Shown here: piece by piece, positions 1-10,644 of the stretch
Layout of the letters: each line of letters opens with the position of its first letter
Position numbering within the stretch: the first letter of the stretch is position 1
From: Vitrella brassicaformis
Lineage: Eukaryota > Sar > Vitrellaceae
Assembly (NCBI GenBank): GCA_001179505.1
Contig: CDMY01000402.1
Span: 1 to 64,000 of the forward strand
Length of the DNA: 64,000 nt
Direction of reading: 5' to 3'
Program-made: the position numbers and the translations under genes
Notes under the pieces: model-generated
Told to the model about the DNA's origin: nothing
What the model saw: the letters and a program-made list of their open reading frames with translations, nothing else
Database searches by the model: none

Positions 1-1591
1 GCGTGTGGCCTGCTCCATGGCGGCGTTGAGGTCGCGGTGAGCCTCCTCCAGCCCCCTGAGTACACAAGCAAAGAGCAAGGGAAGGATGACGCCACGTCAG
101 CTTGCGTGAGTGCATTGTTGTGGGAGCTAACCAGAGCTCGTATTTGACCTCCATGAGCTCCTTCTGGTGCTCTCGGCGGGCTGTCGTCAGCTCACTGCGG
201 GCGGCCTCCAGCTCCCTGATGAAATGAAACACACAGCGATGACCGTGCGCACCCAGGGCCCGTTGAACAATATGTGTCTGCGTTGCCTACTGGTGCAGTG
301 CGCTCTCGTCTTGGAGCCTGGCGAGCTGGTCTTTCACCTTGTTGAGCTCGGTCCTGCAACACAGCACACCACAGCAAGAGATGGGTGACTCCGCTTCGAC
401 CAAATGGGACAGGGGGAGAGTGCTCCTGGGTGGAGGATTCTCTCACGTACTCACTGACAGACATGAGGAGGGAACACAACACACACAGAAGGACACAAAT
501 GACGGACATTTCTCTCTGTCTGCATTTGTATCCAATTGGCTTACAGCAAGGTGGCGCACAGCTGGCTATCGGCCTCTTGGTCCTCGTGTTCGTGCTCGTA
601 GGCCACCAGAAGCCGCCGCAGTCCCTCGACTCGGCTCTCGCACACAGCCGTCTTGCCCCTCGCCCTCCGCAGCTCCTTGCGCAGCCTCGTGTTGGCGACT
701 CGCAGGTGCTGCCGCTGCCGGGCTTGGTACGCCCCCCAGTCGTACCCTGCCCAGTCATCCTCCTCATCGTCGCCCTCGTCGGGCCGCTGCCACTCGCCGG
801 CGCCCTCATGCTGCCCGCTAGGCCCTCTCTCCCGGCTGCTTGTCCCACCATCCGTCGTGCTGCTGCCCGTCATCACTGGGTGTGAGGGGGGGTGGGGGAG
901 GGGCGGGACCATCGTTCGACGCCCCAGCAGACAGTGGCGATGATGGGTGCGGCGCCGATGCAGTGGCGCCGTCTGCCGTGGGAGCGGCTGGGGCGCTCGT
1001 GTGAGAGTGCGGCAGGGGGTGCGGGTGCCTCGTGCACGTGGGTCTGGGCCCCATGTTGGGCAACCATGTGCCTGAGCATCTGCCACCCCTCGTCAGTCAG
1101 GCCCGCCATCTGCTGCATGAGCTGTGTTTGGGGCGGATGGGTGTAGACGGCCTCTGCTGCTGCTGGGTGGTGCGTTGGGGAGGGGAGGGAAGGGGGAAGG
1201 GGCAAGGCGTCAGAGGCGGATGCGGGTGCCATAGCGGCAAGAGGGGTCGAGTCATCATGTGAGGGTCCAGGATGGGACGGCATGACGGGGAATGTGCCCA
1301 GAAACTGACACACATCGACAGGAGAACACATGAGAGGTGATTCCACTGTCTGAAATGAAAGAATTCTGCCTGCTGTGTTCCGTTGCGCACCTCCCGGTCT
1401 TCATCTTGCTCGTCGGTCCTGATTGCTGGCGCAGGTGCTGGCACTGGGTGCTGATCTCCACTGCGGCAGCGGTGCACCATTGCAAATTGCATCATTGTGT
1501 GCTGGGCGGCGTCTGCTTCATTCAGGCTTGCATTGTCGTCACTGTCATGGCGTTGAAAGCGCCTGGACGGCTCCTCGGCGTGGTTCTTCAT
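1..1591 (-). CDS. Coiled-coil family gene copy A (3' part off the left edge)
   Basis: Function unknown. The start is ATG at 1591. Exon 1 (1391-1591) encodes a charged head beginning MKNHAEEPSRRF. A second exon opens at 1304 (CAG|TTTCTGG) with a Pro/Ala-rich stretch. A later exon, ending at the donor at 543-544, carries an acidic WQRPDEG...EDDWAGYDW motif followed by heptad coiled coil. Further exons with clean splice sites follow at about 291-355, 132-215 and 55 leftwards, all coiled coil (for example ELEAARSELTT). How the exon from 1304 joins the acidic exon is unclear, because three frames stay open between 820 and 1090. The acidic motif and exon phases match copy C (3955-5557). From 668 to 1 the sequence, introns included, is the reverse complement of about 45627-46293 (copy B). 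The gene continues past base 1. Confidence 0.6.
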
Positions 1592-1778
1592 CTGGTCTCA
1601 CTTTCTCCGTCGCCGTTTTTGCCTAAGGGTAAGCGTGTAACACACTGATAGCCGGCCTCAGACCTCTCGCCAAAATCACCGTAAACGGACGACGAAATGA
1701 GGTGACAGAGGCAAGGGAGCGTTGCAAAATGGTTTTGAGTGACAGTTTGATCCATGACAGATTCCATGTAAGATTACT

Positions 1779-2915
1779 CGCCTGGAGGCCGAGTGCGTTT
1801 GCGGTGTGGTGTGTTCGCTCGTGTGTGTCTCACTTGTGAAACTATCGCGGTGTCTAGCGGTCTGTGTGAGACGGTATGTGCCTCAGCGCACATCACACAT
1901 CCACATGAAGGCATGATGAAGCTGCCCGCTCCTTTCATACAAACACACTGGCCGTGTCACTCTCACATGTTCGTTCCGTTCTGCCTGTCCACACAGCGGC
2001 CCGTTCCCATCCATCCATCTTTGCATACTGTCGACGGGTTTCACTTGACACATACATGCATGTCTCTGTCCGTTCGTGTTAGTTCATCTGTAGTCAGTGA
2101 GGTCATCGCTTCAGTGTCCGAGTGCTGGCCCGACGTGAGGTCTGGCTGGCTTGGGCGGCCTGGCCCTCTTGGCTGGGAAGCGTCGTCGTCGTCTCTCTGC
2201 CGCTGACACCTCGAGGGGCACTGGGAGAGGCGCAGCCTGTGCCTGAATACACATGCGCGCACATACAAACATCAATCGATGGGAGACACCTTTGTGTGTG
2301 TGTGTGTGCTCTGCTTACTTGGAGCTTCCGGCAGTACTCTTGGCAAGAAGAGCCGTGGTAGAGATGCCTGGGCTTCTCCTTGCTCTTGCGGAGCAGCATG
2401 CCGCCAGCCGTGATGCACTTGCAGTCTACACACACGTAAAGATACATGGACCAACCCATTCGATCACATGGCATGAGGTTCGCGTACCGCATGGCTTGGG
2501 GAGTCGGTCGACTGGCGGTAGTTTCCCGAAGTCAGCGATGCTCTTGCCCGGCACAGGGAAGTCAGGCAGACGAGGCTCGGGACCTGACCAATCAATCAAT
2601 AAACAAATTGCACATACATGGATAGACGCACGAATGTGCGCTGAGTGCATGGGCCACATGTGTACTGACCGAGGACGAACGGCGAGGGGGCGGGCGTCGC
2701 CACTGCACACGCACGCACGCACAGAGACAGGCAGGAGGGAGACATGACATACACACTCATCTGTTTATGTCTCTCTGCGTGCTGTTGCCGTCGAAGAGGT
2801 CGGTGGGTGTGGCGAAGTCGGGGTCTTTGGGTGGGCATTTCTTGGGGAACGGATGCGCGTCGTCATAGATCGAGTACTGCGGCGGGATGAGGTTCGTGTT
2901 GACAAACATCGAAAA
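1779..2915 (-). pseudogene. Truncated duplicate of the 3' exons of the 12643-14960 gene
   Basis: Near-identical direct repeat of 12279-13448. It keeps counterparts of exon 10 (2111-2242), exon 9 (2319-2425) and exon 8 (2488-2583), each the same length as in the full gene and still open, with ordinary splice sites. The counterpart of exon 7 (2789-2915) is cut in the middle: identity stops at 2915, matching 13448, and the upstream sequence is unrelated. Its donor has changed from GT to GC (plus-strand ttaccgtcg became ttgccgtcg). The promoter, signal peptide and exons 1-6 are missing, so it is probably a relic. An in-frame ATG created just beyond the breakpoint means a short product cannot be excluded. 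Confidence 0.75.
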
Positions 2916-3137
2916 CATAAGTCACACACAAATTTCGTTCCGTTCTGCCTGTCCCGATGGAGTCCGTCCATCTTTATTGGCGCCACGTACTTGAGTATAA
3001 AATGTACGCAGAGATGAAAAGTGGCCGATTGGCCATCTGCTTAGGAGCAATCAACACACACAGCAACACACATTGGTGGGAGGGTGCGTGGAACTCATCC
3101 CTGTGCCTGTGTCGTCCACCTGTAGCGCCGTCATTAG

Positions 3138-3657
3138 CTTCGTTCCATCGGGCGGCACCATCGATGGTGACCCTGTCCATGCGAGACGCACACACACACA
3201 CGCACAGAACGAGAACAGTGTGCTGTCTAGTCTGCCCTGTCTCGTGTCTGATCATCATGAGGCATCATCCTTACCAGAGAAGACCGGCAGTCTCTGATGG
3301 TGATGTCGCAACCGGTTAGCCGAGAGAGCAGCGAGTAGAGGTCCGGGTCGAGCAGCTTGACGACATCAATTGCGCGTGCCTTGGAGAGTTCCGTCTCGGC
3401 TGCCTCCTGAACGATCCTATTACCAAACACACACTCATCGATGGCTTCCTATTTGGAGGAATGACAGCGTGCCAATTCATTCCCCTTCGGGGTAGGGCCA
3501 CCTTCCTTTGAATGGTGATGTGGATGTTCTAGAAGTGCTGCAGGGAGCTGGCGCCTCTTCCGGGTCGGCCCTGTTGAACCCGCTGTGGGATGACGTCGGG
3601 GTAGCTCCGACGATTTCTGATCAGCGCCTTGGTCTTGTCGGCTGAGGGGGGCGACAT
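3138..3657 (-). other. Possible small gene or exon remnants
   Basis: Two coding-like pieces that I could not join into one model. An ATG at 3657 opens a 42-residue basic frame (starts MSPPSADKTKAL) ending at TAG 3529-3531. A well-bounded exon lies at 3275-3416 (acceptor AATAG, donor CTG|GTAAGG) and reads EAAETELSKARAIDVV then LLDPDLYSLLSRL. A third candidate exon follows a CAG at about 3182 and stops by 3138. The 3275-3416 exon has good splice sites and amphipathic sequence, so some real gene probably crosses here. No family was recognised. Confidence 0.3.
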
Positions 3658-3954
3658 GGTCCCTCAGTCAGGTTGATGACGGCAGTCCTCGATTGAGTCG
3701 GTTGTGGTGGGGGCACACAGGACTTGCCGACCCGTTTGGGACCACGTCGGGATCGCTCAGAAAGAAAAGCGGTGTGGGAGTCTTGGAAGAATCCGGAAAA
3801 TATAAAATGTAGGCAGCAATCGAAGTGTGTCTCTGTAACTGACCAAGACAGACACACATCACTTGGCTCGTGCCTCATCAGAGGCTTATGTCTTACCCGA
3901 GCTGTTGAAACAGCGGCCTCGCTGTCGATTCTGCTCCGCGTGCGATGCCGCCTG

Positions 3955-5557
3955 CTACGCACCCTGCGTCCTCCTGAGGAAGATACAAGACGCAGAATGC
4001 AGTGTCTGTGTCTTTTATCTTTCTATCTGTCTGTGCTTCGGTAGGTAGTCGATACGTGCCGCTGGCTCTGGGATGGGTGCGTCGAGCAAAGAATGTATGT
4101 TCACATGAATACATGCCGCTTGTGCAGTGTTGCCTCGACTGACCGTTCCTCCTCGAGATCTGCGCGGGCGTCCTGCAGCCTGCGCCGCATCGTGCGGGCC
4201 TCCGCACCAGCCGCCTCGAGGTCCCTGTCGTATCGCTCCCTCGCCGCACTCAGCTCCTGTGTCACAGACACACATATCCGTGTGTGGGGTGGAGTCCGTG
4301 TCATGTCAGACTCACCTCCTCTGCGCGCTTGAGCAGATCCTCCAGGGAATCCACTTCACTCTGGTCGGTCGGACACACACAGAGCAGAGGTGCACGCTCA
4401 ACCCATCCATCCATCATCTCATACCTCCTTCTCCTGCTCTAGCCGAATGGTGACAGCCTGGAGGTTCCTCGCAGCCTCCTCACTGAGACCACAATCGACA
4501 ACACACATGGACCACTTGCCTCCCCTCGTCCGTGTCTGTGCCTACCGATCATTCCTCTCGCGCGCTTTGTGGGCAGCCAGCTCACTCCTGCATGACAGCA
4601 CACCACAGCAGCAGGTGAATGGCTCGGTCTTGACCAAGTGAGACAGTCAGTGTTTGCGAATCGGTGGGAAATTCTCTCACGTACTCGCTGACGACAGGAA
4701 AGAACACACCAGACCCACATACAGATACAAGTGAGTGACACATGGGTGGACCTATCCGTCATGCGTTCCTTACAGGAAAGCGGTGTAGTGCAGCGAGTCT
4801 TGCTCGCTGTCCTCGCGCTCCTCCTCGCGCTCCTGCTCGTGCGCCTTGACGAGCAGAAGCGCGCTACTCAGGTCCTCCCGCAGCCTCTTGCTGGCCTTCT
4901 GTTCCTCGTCGATTTTCTTCTCGGCCGCCTTCAGCCTCTCCTTGGCCTCCCATGCGTTCCAATCGTAGCTGGCCCAGTCGTCCTCGTCGTTGGTATAGCC
5001 CTCGTCGGGCCGTCTCCAGCCGTCGGCCTGCGGGGGGCTGGAGAGATGACAGATGAGATGGACAGATGAGATGGACAGATGAGATGGACAGATGGAATGG
5101 ACAGAGTTTATCGCTTTGTGTGTGTGTGTGGGAGGGGGGGTTGGCACCTTTTCGAGTTCTTTCTCGTTAAGCTGGTTCCTGTGCTGGCTCTCGAGGGCCT
5201 CCTTGTCCAACGTCAGCCGCCGAAGGCTCTCCTCCCACTGCTGCGCCTCGGTGGCCTCGAGCTGCCGCTCCATCTTGTTGGGTTTGGTGTGCTTGGGGGC
5301 TGATGGAGGTGCCAGTGGCTGTGAGGGGCTCTGATGTGGGGGGCTCTGGTGTGGGGGGATTGATGTGGTGGTGGGCTCGGGGAGGGAGCCGACGACAGCG
5401 AGGACGGATTTGTTCTCCACTGGGCCGGGACTTGACGCCTCAGTGCATAAATACATAAGATGCGACAAACAGACAGACACATCATATCATTATGTATCGA
5501 ATTGTGGGCTCAGTTCAGTTCACTTACTCGTCCTCCTTGCGATTCCGCCTTCATCAT
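3955..5557 (-). CDS. Coiled-coil family gene copy C
   Basis: Complete 8-exon model: 5528-5557, 5148-5438, 4774-5027, 4546-4587, 4425-4482, 4316-4360, 4144-4256 and 3955-3973, giving 283 aa in frame from ATG 5557 to TAG 3955-3957. The product has a Pro/Ser-rich N-terminal segment, an acidic motif (WRRPDEG...EDDWASYDW, about residues 110-130) and then almost continuous coiled coil rich in Glu, Arg and Lys. No transmembrane segment or catalytic motif is visible. Exon phases and even some intron sequence match copy A (1-1591) and copy B (45627-48592), so these form one local family. A structural or scaffold role is inferred from composition only. Intron 2 holds a short tandem repeat based on GATGGACA. 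The tiny last exon is the least certain part. Confidence 0.75.
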
Positions 5558-6159
5558 GACGTCCACCTGGCCTTGCAGTGACCTAGTACTACTACCTCCC
5601 CTCTAACAGCCGCTGAACACACACAACACAAACAGACAGCACCGGACCGACCGGACGGACATATATCACACACATCGGACACACACACGTCGACACGTAC
5701 ATCGGTGTGTGTATCGTATCTATCGATCGATATATACACATACATATGGATATGTGGCAAATTGTGGTGGGCCTGCCTGGCCTCCCTTCTGTATGTTCTC
5801 ACTCATCGGCTGGCTGTGTGTCTTCCAGTGGCAGGATGGTGTTGAGCTGCTGCTGCTCGACGACCGTGCGCAGCTTGGCCTCGTACAATTAAGGCCACCA
5901 GCTCCTTCTGCCGATGCTCCAACGCTCGCACCGATGTCTCGCAGCCCGTCTGGGAACCGGTTGGAAGTGTGTGTGTATTCGGCTGGGAAACAAGCTTGGA
6001 AAAAAGGGAAAACCATGAGAAAAAGGCGGCGAAACGTGGTGAAAAGCGTCCCGTCTCGAGTTGTCGAGAAACTCGCCCGCCGCCCCCAGGAATATATTAG
6101 CTCGCACCAGAGGAGAGAGAAAAGGAGGACGCTCACCAGTGCACCGTCGCACAGTAGCC

Positions 6160-7556
6160 ATGTCTGACTTCAAGAAGTCGTCAGAAGCGCTTGCAGCGTT
6201 GAAACAGACGTGCGAGCGATTGGTTTCTGTCGAAGGGAGCTGCTCACGGGATGATCTGGCTGAGTTCGAGGCATGTGTGGACAGCTCAGCCAAGTTGGAG
6301 GTGCAGATGCAGAAGTTCCGCAAAAAAATCGCGGAGAAAGACCCCGACAAGAAGGTGCATCATACACACGACAAAATGCAATCAGTGGACAGTGCGTTTC
6401 TCTCTGTCAGACGTATGGTCCCGCAATGCAGCAGAAGATAGAGGCGCTGCTGGAGGAGTTTGATGGATTTCTGGAGGTTTTCGCCGAGCAGATCCAGCCA
6501 AGATTTGAGCACCAGCTCAAGCGGCTTCGACAGCAGGAGGCGTCAGAGGCCGCCAAAGCGGCTGAGGCGTCCAAGGAGCAGGAGCAAGCAGCCATTCGGC
6601 AGCAGCTTGCGGACACAGAAAAGGAGGAGCAGGAGCGGCTGGCCAAGAAGCAGCAGCGAGATCTGGAGGCCAAGCAGAGAGAAGACGACAACCTCTCGCG
6701 TGAGAGGAGGCTGCAAGAGGAGGAGCTGGAGAGAGAGGCGGCGCGCCAGAAGCTGCTGCTCGACATGGCCGACACACAGCGGGCTTTGGAGAGCCAGCCG
6801 TACCATCTCATCGTCCTTGAAGGGCTGACAAAGATGGGCAGCGGCCTGCCCCTTTCGGCCATGCGGCAGACAGTGGATGCTCTGTGCGAGCTGATCGGCG
6901 GCATCAGCCAGACCCCTGATGTGCTCGCCATGAGGGTGCTCAGATTGCAGGTGAGCGCGCCGGAGGGAAAGCGCATGCACGAATGGACTCCGATTGTATA
7001 TTTGTGCATCTCCGCTTGTTGGTTGTCAGAACCAGCAGTTCCAGAGCTCCATTGGCAGCCGCCCCGGCTCTCTGCAGATCCTACAAGCAGTGGGCTTCAG
7101 GTACTACGAATGGGATGCCTGGGCAAGAAGGCATTCGTGAAGGCATTGATGGGTGGGCGGATGGCTGACTATGGTTGTGATTCAGGCTCAAGACGGCGGA
7201 CGAGATCAGACCATTGCTGGGCCAGCTGAAGCAGGAGGGCACCGTTGACCCGATGGAGCTCTACCTCGTTATGCAAGAGCCCAACATCGTCGAGCAATAC
7301 GACACATGGCAGAAGTGGTAGTACCATACGAATGATCCTCACGGAGCCAGGCGATGGTTGGCGTGTGGTTGTATGTATATGTGTGTGTAGGATGGATGGT
7401 CTTTCGCGAGTGCGAGACTACCTTCTGGCGTTGAAGCAGCAGCTGACGCGGATGGCCCTGCCCTCATCTGGCCAGGAGGGCGCCAGTGGCAGTGCCGCGA
7501 TCAGCCGCGATGAGCTGCAGGACCTGTGGGACAGATGCGCAGATAGAAATAAGTGA
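6160..7556 (+). CDS. PUB-domain protein with coiled coil
   Basis: Five exons (6160-6354, 6411-6950, 7030-7100, 7186-7317, 7391-7556) encode 367 aa; the start ATG lies in a gccATGt context. Residues about 90-165 form a highly charged Glu/Lys/Gln coiled coil (QQQRDLEAKQRE type). Residues about 170-275 match the PUB fold of PNGase, UBXD and HOIP proteins: a helix pair followed by RVLRLQNQQFQSSIGSRPG and SLQILQAVGF, the conserved R-(L/I)-x-N-x-x-F...G-x-x-x-x-L-x-x-x-G-F pattern. PUB domains bind the C-terminal tail of the AAA ATPase p97/VCP, so a role as a p97 adaptor in ubiquitin-dependent quality control is likely. No UBA, UBX or transglutaminase domain is seen. It is divergent from copy C and convergent with the 7835 gene. 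Confidence 0.78.
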
Positions 7557-7834
7557 AGGCGCTTGTGTGCGGGTTTGTCATAGCTCTGTCGGCTGACTGC
7601 GTGGGCGTTGGTGCGTGCATCTATGTTGGCTGCATCGAACGGACAGCTCTTTATGTGAATATGTCACTGCAGGTGGGACAGATGCACAGTCATTTCCACG
7701 TGTAAATGGGTAGGGAGGTACACAACAAACAGGTCTGTCGATCGGTCGACAAATAGTCGAATGAGCGCATGAACACACGCACACCATCACCACCGTCACC
7801 AGGCCATGCAGCCCATAGCTATACACAGACTGCA

Positions 7835-9487
7835 TCAGCCCTTCTTGTCAGTCCGCATCTGCCTCTCGCGCCCTTGCACCTCCATAAGCATATCATCATC
7901 TCGCACACGCAGCCGCACCAGCGCACCAGCCACCATCTGCAGCTCCCGCCCACCCATCGAACCAAGCCGCCCCTTAACAGCCTCCTTAACCCTCGCGATG
8001 CTCCGCTCCGACACACACCCCTCCACATTCGCCAAAGCGGAGAGCAGCCGACACAGCTGGCGGTTCGACAACTTCCCCTCTCTCCCCTCGATATGCTGCA
8101 CCAGCTCAGCGAACAGATGGTGGTCTCTCAGTCCCTTCCTGACCCTTGACAGCCCCCATAGCGTGTCCACCAGTGCCTGGATGTCGAGCCACTTCAGTTG
8201 CAGACGGACAGACCGGTTCAGCAGTGCAAAGAGCTGGTTCTCGGTGTCTTGATCGAGTGACATGGCTTCCACATTCGCATATACCAAGACCATCTGGCTC
8301 ACATCGGGCGCTTCAAAGTGACGGAACAGCTGGGGCGATCCACACAGGAATACAGACAGCTGGCGAAAGAAAGGATGGTCGAAAGGCACCATTTTGGAGA
8401 ACGTCCAGACGGCGTTGCAAAGCCCCCGGCAGTCAAGCCGCCCAAAGTCTCGACGGATGCAGTCTGCCAGGCGGTCGGCGAACCCTTGAGGAAGGTTCTT
8501 CGGGTGAGCACCACAGCTGTAAGCCACCATGACCCGCGACAGGTCCTTGACAGACATGTCGGCCATTTCCCTCTCCATGACTGCATCGGCGACCTCTTTG
8601 AAGATGACATGGTCCCTCTTCCCCAGCCTCGATAGCGCAAACACAGCCGTGCTGAGCGTGTGGAAGTCCGCACCAGATGCCCTGCCTCTCAGCCGAGCCA
8701 CAAGGACGTCGATAAATGCGGTATTGTGTACATGCTGAGAGGGCAGAGCCGCGTAGATGGCTAACAGCTGGGCGATGGATCGCGGCTCACATCCCTCCCA
8801 GAAAGATGCTGGCGCTTCAGCCATCCACCTGGCCGAGTCCGTGAACACGTCAGTCAATGGCCTGGGCAGCTTCGAGAGGGACCACAGGAGTGTCGTCAGC
8901 TGTCGGGGCGTCAGCTTGTGCAGCCGCCTTCTCACAGCATCTGCCACCCGATCGACCAGCTGCAAAGGAAAGAACAGAAGAGAGATGGACACATCCACCG
9001 ATACCAATCCACCTCCCATCACCTGACTGACCTGCGCTTCGAGATGGCCGCCCAGTCCACCCTCTGTGAGCAGCTTGGCCACGGCCCACACAGCACCCGA
9101 GAAAGCGGCCGGCGTGAGGGCGTCATCTTGCTCGATGGACGAGTGCAAGTCAGCCACCAAGGCGGCCAAGACCCGATGGCCTTCAAGCGCCCTCACCATC
9201 CATGATCTCTGGTTCCGTCCGTCGGCCCTGTCGACACATCTGGCGATGTGGTAGAGGCCGTAGGCACGGCTGAGGCTGTCACATTCCGCCATGTGGTCCT
9301 CAATGAACTGCAGCAGCCGGTGACAGTCGCCGGCCATTGCAGAGATGGCATCGGTCATGGTTGCAGTGCCGGCAATAGCAGCATTGCTGCCGTTGCTGAC
9401 GGGTGAGGGCCGTGCTGGTGTGCAGAAGTGATGGCGGGACAGCCGCGCAGCCTGCCGACGAGCTGAGGCCAGGAGATGCTGACTCAT
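7835..9487 (-). CDS. Mitochondrial helical-repeat RNA-processing-type protein
   Basis: Two exons (9032-9487 and 7835-8959) encode 526 aa. The 72-nt intron (8960-9031) is in frame and free of stops, so the region reads as one ORF; the GT and the pyrimidine-rich CAG show it is an intron. The N-terminus (MSQHLLASARRQAARLSRH) is Arg-rich with no acidic residues, a typical mitochondrial presequence. The rest is tandem helical repeats, each with a W/F-(A/S)-(L/F)-(S/A)-(K/R) motif (ALVDTLWGLSRVRK, LCNAVWTFSKM, LTTLLWSLSKLP, STAVFALSRLGK). This is the FASTK/RAP and heptatricopeptide style of mitochondrial RNA-binding protein, expanded in alveolates. No C-terminal RAP domain is visible. A role in organelle RNA or rRNA-fragment processing is inferred. 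Confidence 0.75.
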   Translation of the reverse strand: MSQHLLASARRQAARLSRHHFCTPARPSPVSNGSNAAIAGTATMTDAISAMAGDCHRLLQFIEDHMAECDSLSRAYGLYHIARCVDRADGRNQRSWMVRALEGHRVLAALVADLHSSIEQDDALTPAAFSGAVWAVAKLLTEGGLGGHLEAQVSQVMGGGLVSVDVSISLLFFPLQLVDRVADAVRRRLHKLTPRQLTTLLWSLSKLPRPLTDVFTDSARWMAEAPASFWEGCEPRSIAQLLAIYAALPSQHVHNTAFIDVLVARLRGRASGADFHTLSTAVFALSRLGKRDHVIFKEVADAVMEREMADMSVKDLSRVMVAYSCGAHPKNLPQGFADRLADCIRRDFGRLDCRGLCNAVWTFSKMVPFDHPFFRQLSVFLCGSPQLFRHFEAPDVSQMVLVYANVEAMSLDQDTENQLFALLNRSVRLQLKWLDIQALVDTLWGLSRVRKGLRDHHLFAELVQHIEGREGKLSNRQLCRLLSALANVEGCVSERSIARVKEAVKGRLGSMGGRELQMVAGALVRLRVRDDDMLMEVQGRERQMRTDKKG

Positions 9488-9645
9488 CTCCCTGGAAACA
9501 AGAGGGAGCTCGGGATGGCACTCAGTTGGTCAGTGAGCACCATCTCATTGATCTCCTTCCGTCTCCTCCCTCCCCTCCTCACCCGTGCGAGCTCGAATGC
9601 GAAGAGGAGAAAGAACTTGAAGAGAAGACTTGAAGAAAAGAAAGA
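9488..9645. promoter_or_regulatory. Divergent intergenic region (158 bp)
   Basis: This stretch separates the start codons of the mitochondrial helical-repeat gene (-) and the CBM20 gene (+). It must hold both 5' UTRs and both promoters, so shared or overlapping control is likely. It contains runs of CTCC/TCCT and AGAAGAAA-type purine tracts. No TATA-like box is obvious. Confidence 0.4.
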
Positions 9646-10644
9646 ATGTCTGCGACAGGTACGCCAGAGGGGGCAAGGGAGAGAGGAAGGAGGAATGATG
9701 TGTGGGTGGCTGCGTGGGGAGGGATCATGAGTGCCGGATGGCCTCTTCTCACCTCTTTCCTGCCTGTCTGTGTGCGTGTGTGTTCTGTGTCAGGTGCGGT
9801 TGTCCCCGGGCCCCTCCCCGAGCCGCCCAGGTATGCCCCCCCGGACGAGCAGCAGTGGGTGCCGGCGGCCCTCAGGACCAAGCTGCCCCCCAAGACCGTG
9901 CCGCGGGAGACAACCCGGGCGCGTTACCAACAGTTGCTGAAGGACAAGGAGGTCAAAATGTACGAGGATGCCCTCGCAGAGGCACTCCGGCGTGAGCGGC
10001 TGGCTGCCACCGGCGTCACGCCAGACGCCATGAATTTTCGCATCAAATGCGACACACGAGTGGGTGGCAGAGGGCGACTGGGGGGGAAGAGAGGCAGGCG
10101 GTCATCCCATCATGGTTGGCATGGTTGTGTCTGGCTGGCGTGTGTGCGGTGTGCAGTTTGGTCAGAACTTGTATTTGGTCGGTTCGGTGGAGCCCCTGGG
10201 GCTATGGGATCCGAGCCGTGCGGTCAAGATGACCTGGAATGAGGGCAACATGTGGACCTGCACCGTCAACCTGCCCGTCTGTAAGCACCAAGCACACCAG
10301 CACAGAGAGAGAGACAGACAAACCAACTCACGCACGACGCAACCTTTTTTTGCGAATGTGTGTGTACGTTTCTCCCTCCCTCCCTCCCTCCCTCCGTCAA
10401 TCGATCAATCGATCAGCGATCGGCGAGGTGGAGTACAAGTACATCGTGCGGCAGGACAACATGGTGGACTGGGAACACGGCCACAACCACAAGGTGAGTC
10501 AGTGGGTGGACCCACACACAGCACAGCACATTAGCCACTGACACGTCGTGTGTTGTTGGTGTCTGTGTATGTGTATGTGTGTAGCTCAACTCGGTGCAGG
10601 GCGGCGTGACGGTGGAGGACGCCTGGGGGCAGGGGCGGGGCTAG
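9646..10644 (+). CDS. Small CBM20 starch-binding protein
   Basis: Five exons: 9646-9658, 9794-10059, 10157-10280, 10417-10493 and 10585-10644 (TAG). Exon 1 is only 13 nt. The N-terminal part is Pro-rich and then helical and charged. The C-terminal ~85 residues match the carbohydrate-binding module 20 fold: NLYLVGSVEPLGLWDPSRAV, TWNEGNMWTC, EVEYKYIV and a final VTVEDAWG, with both sugar-binding Trp positions present (LGLW and WEHG). No catalytic domain is attached and no signal peptide is evident, so it probably binds starch or glycogen in the cytosol, where chromerids and their relatives store glucan. It may act as a scaffold or regulator of glucan enzymes. Confidence 0.85.
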
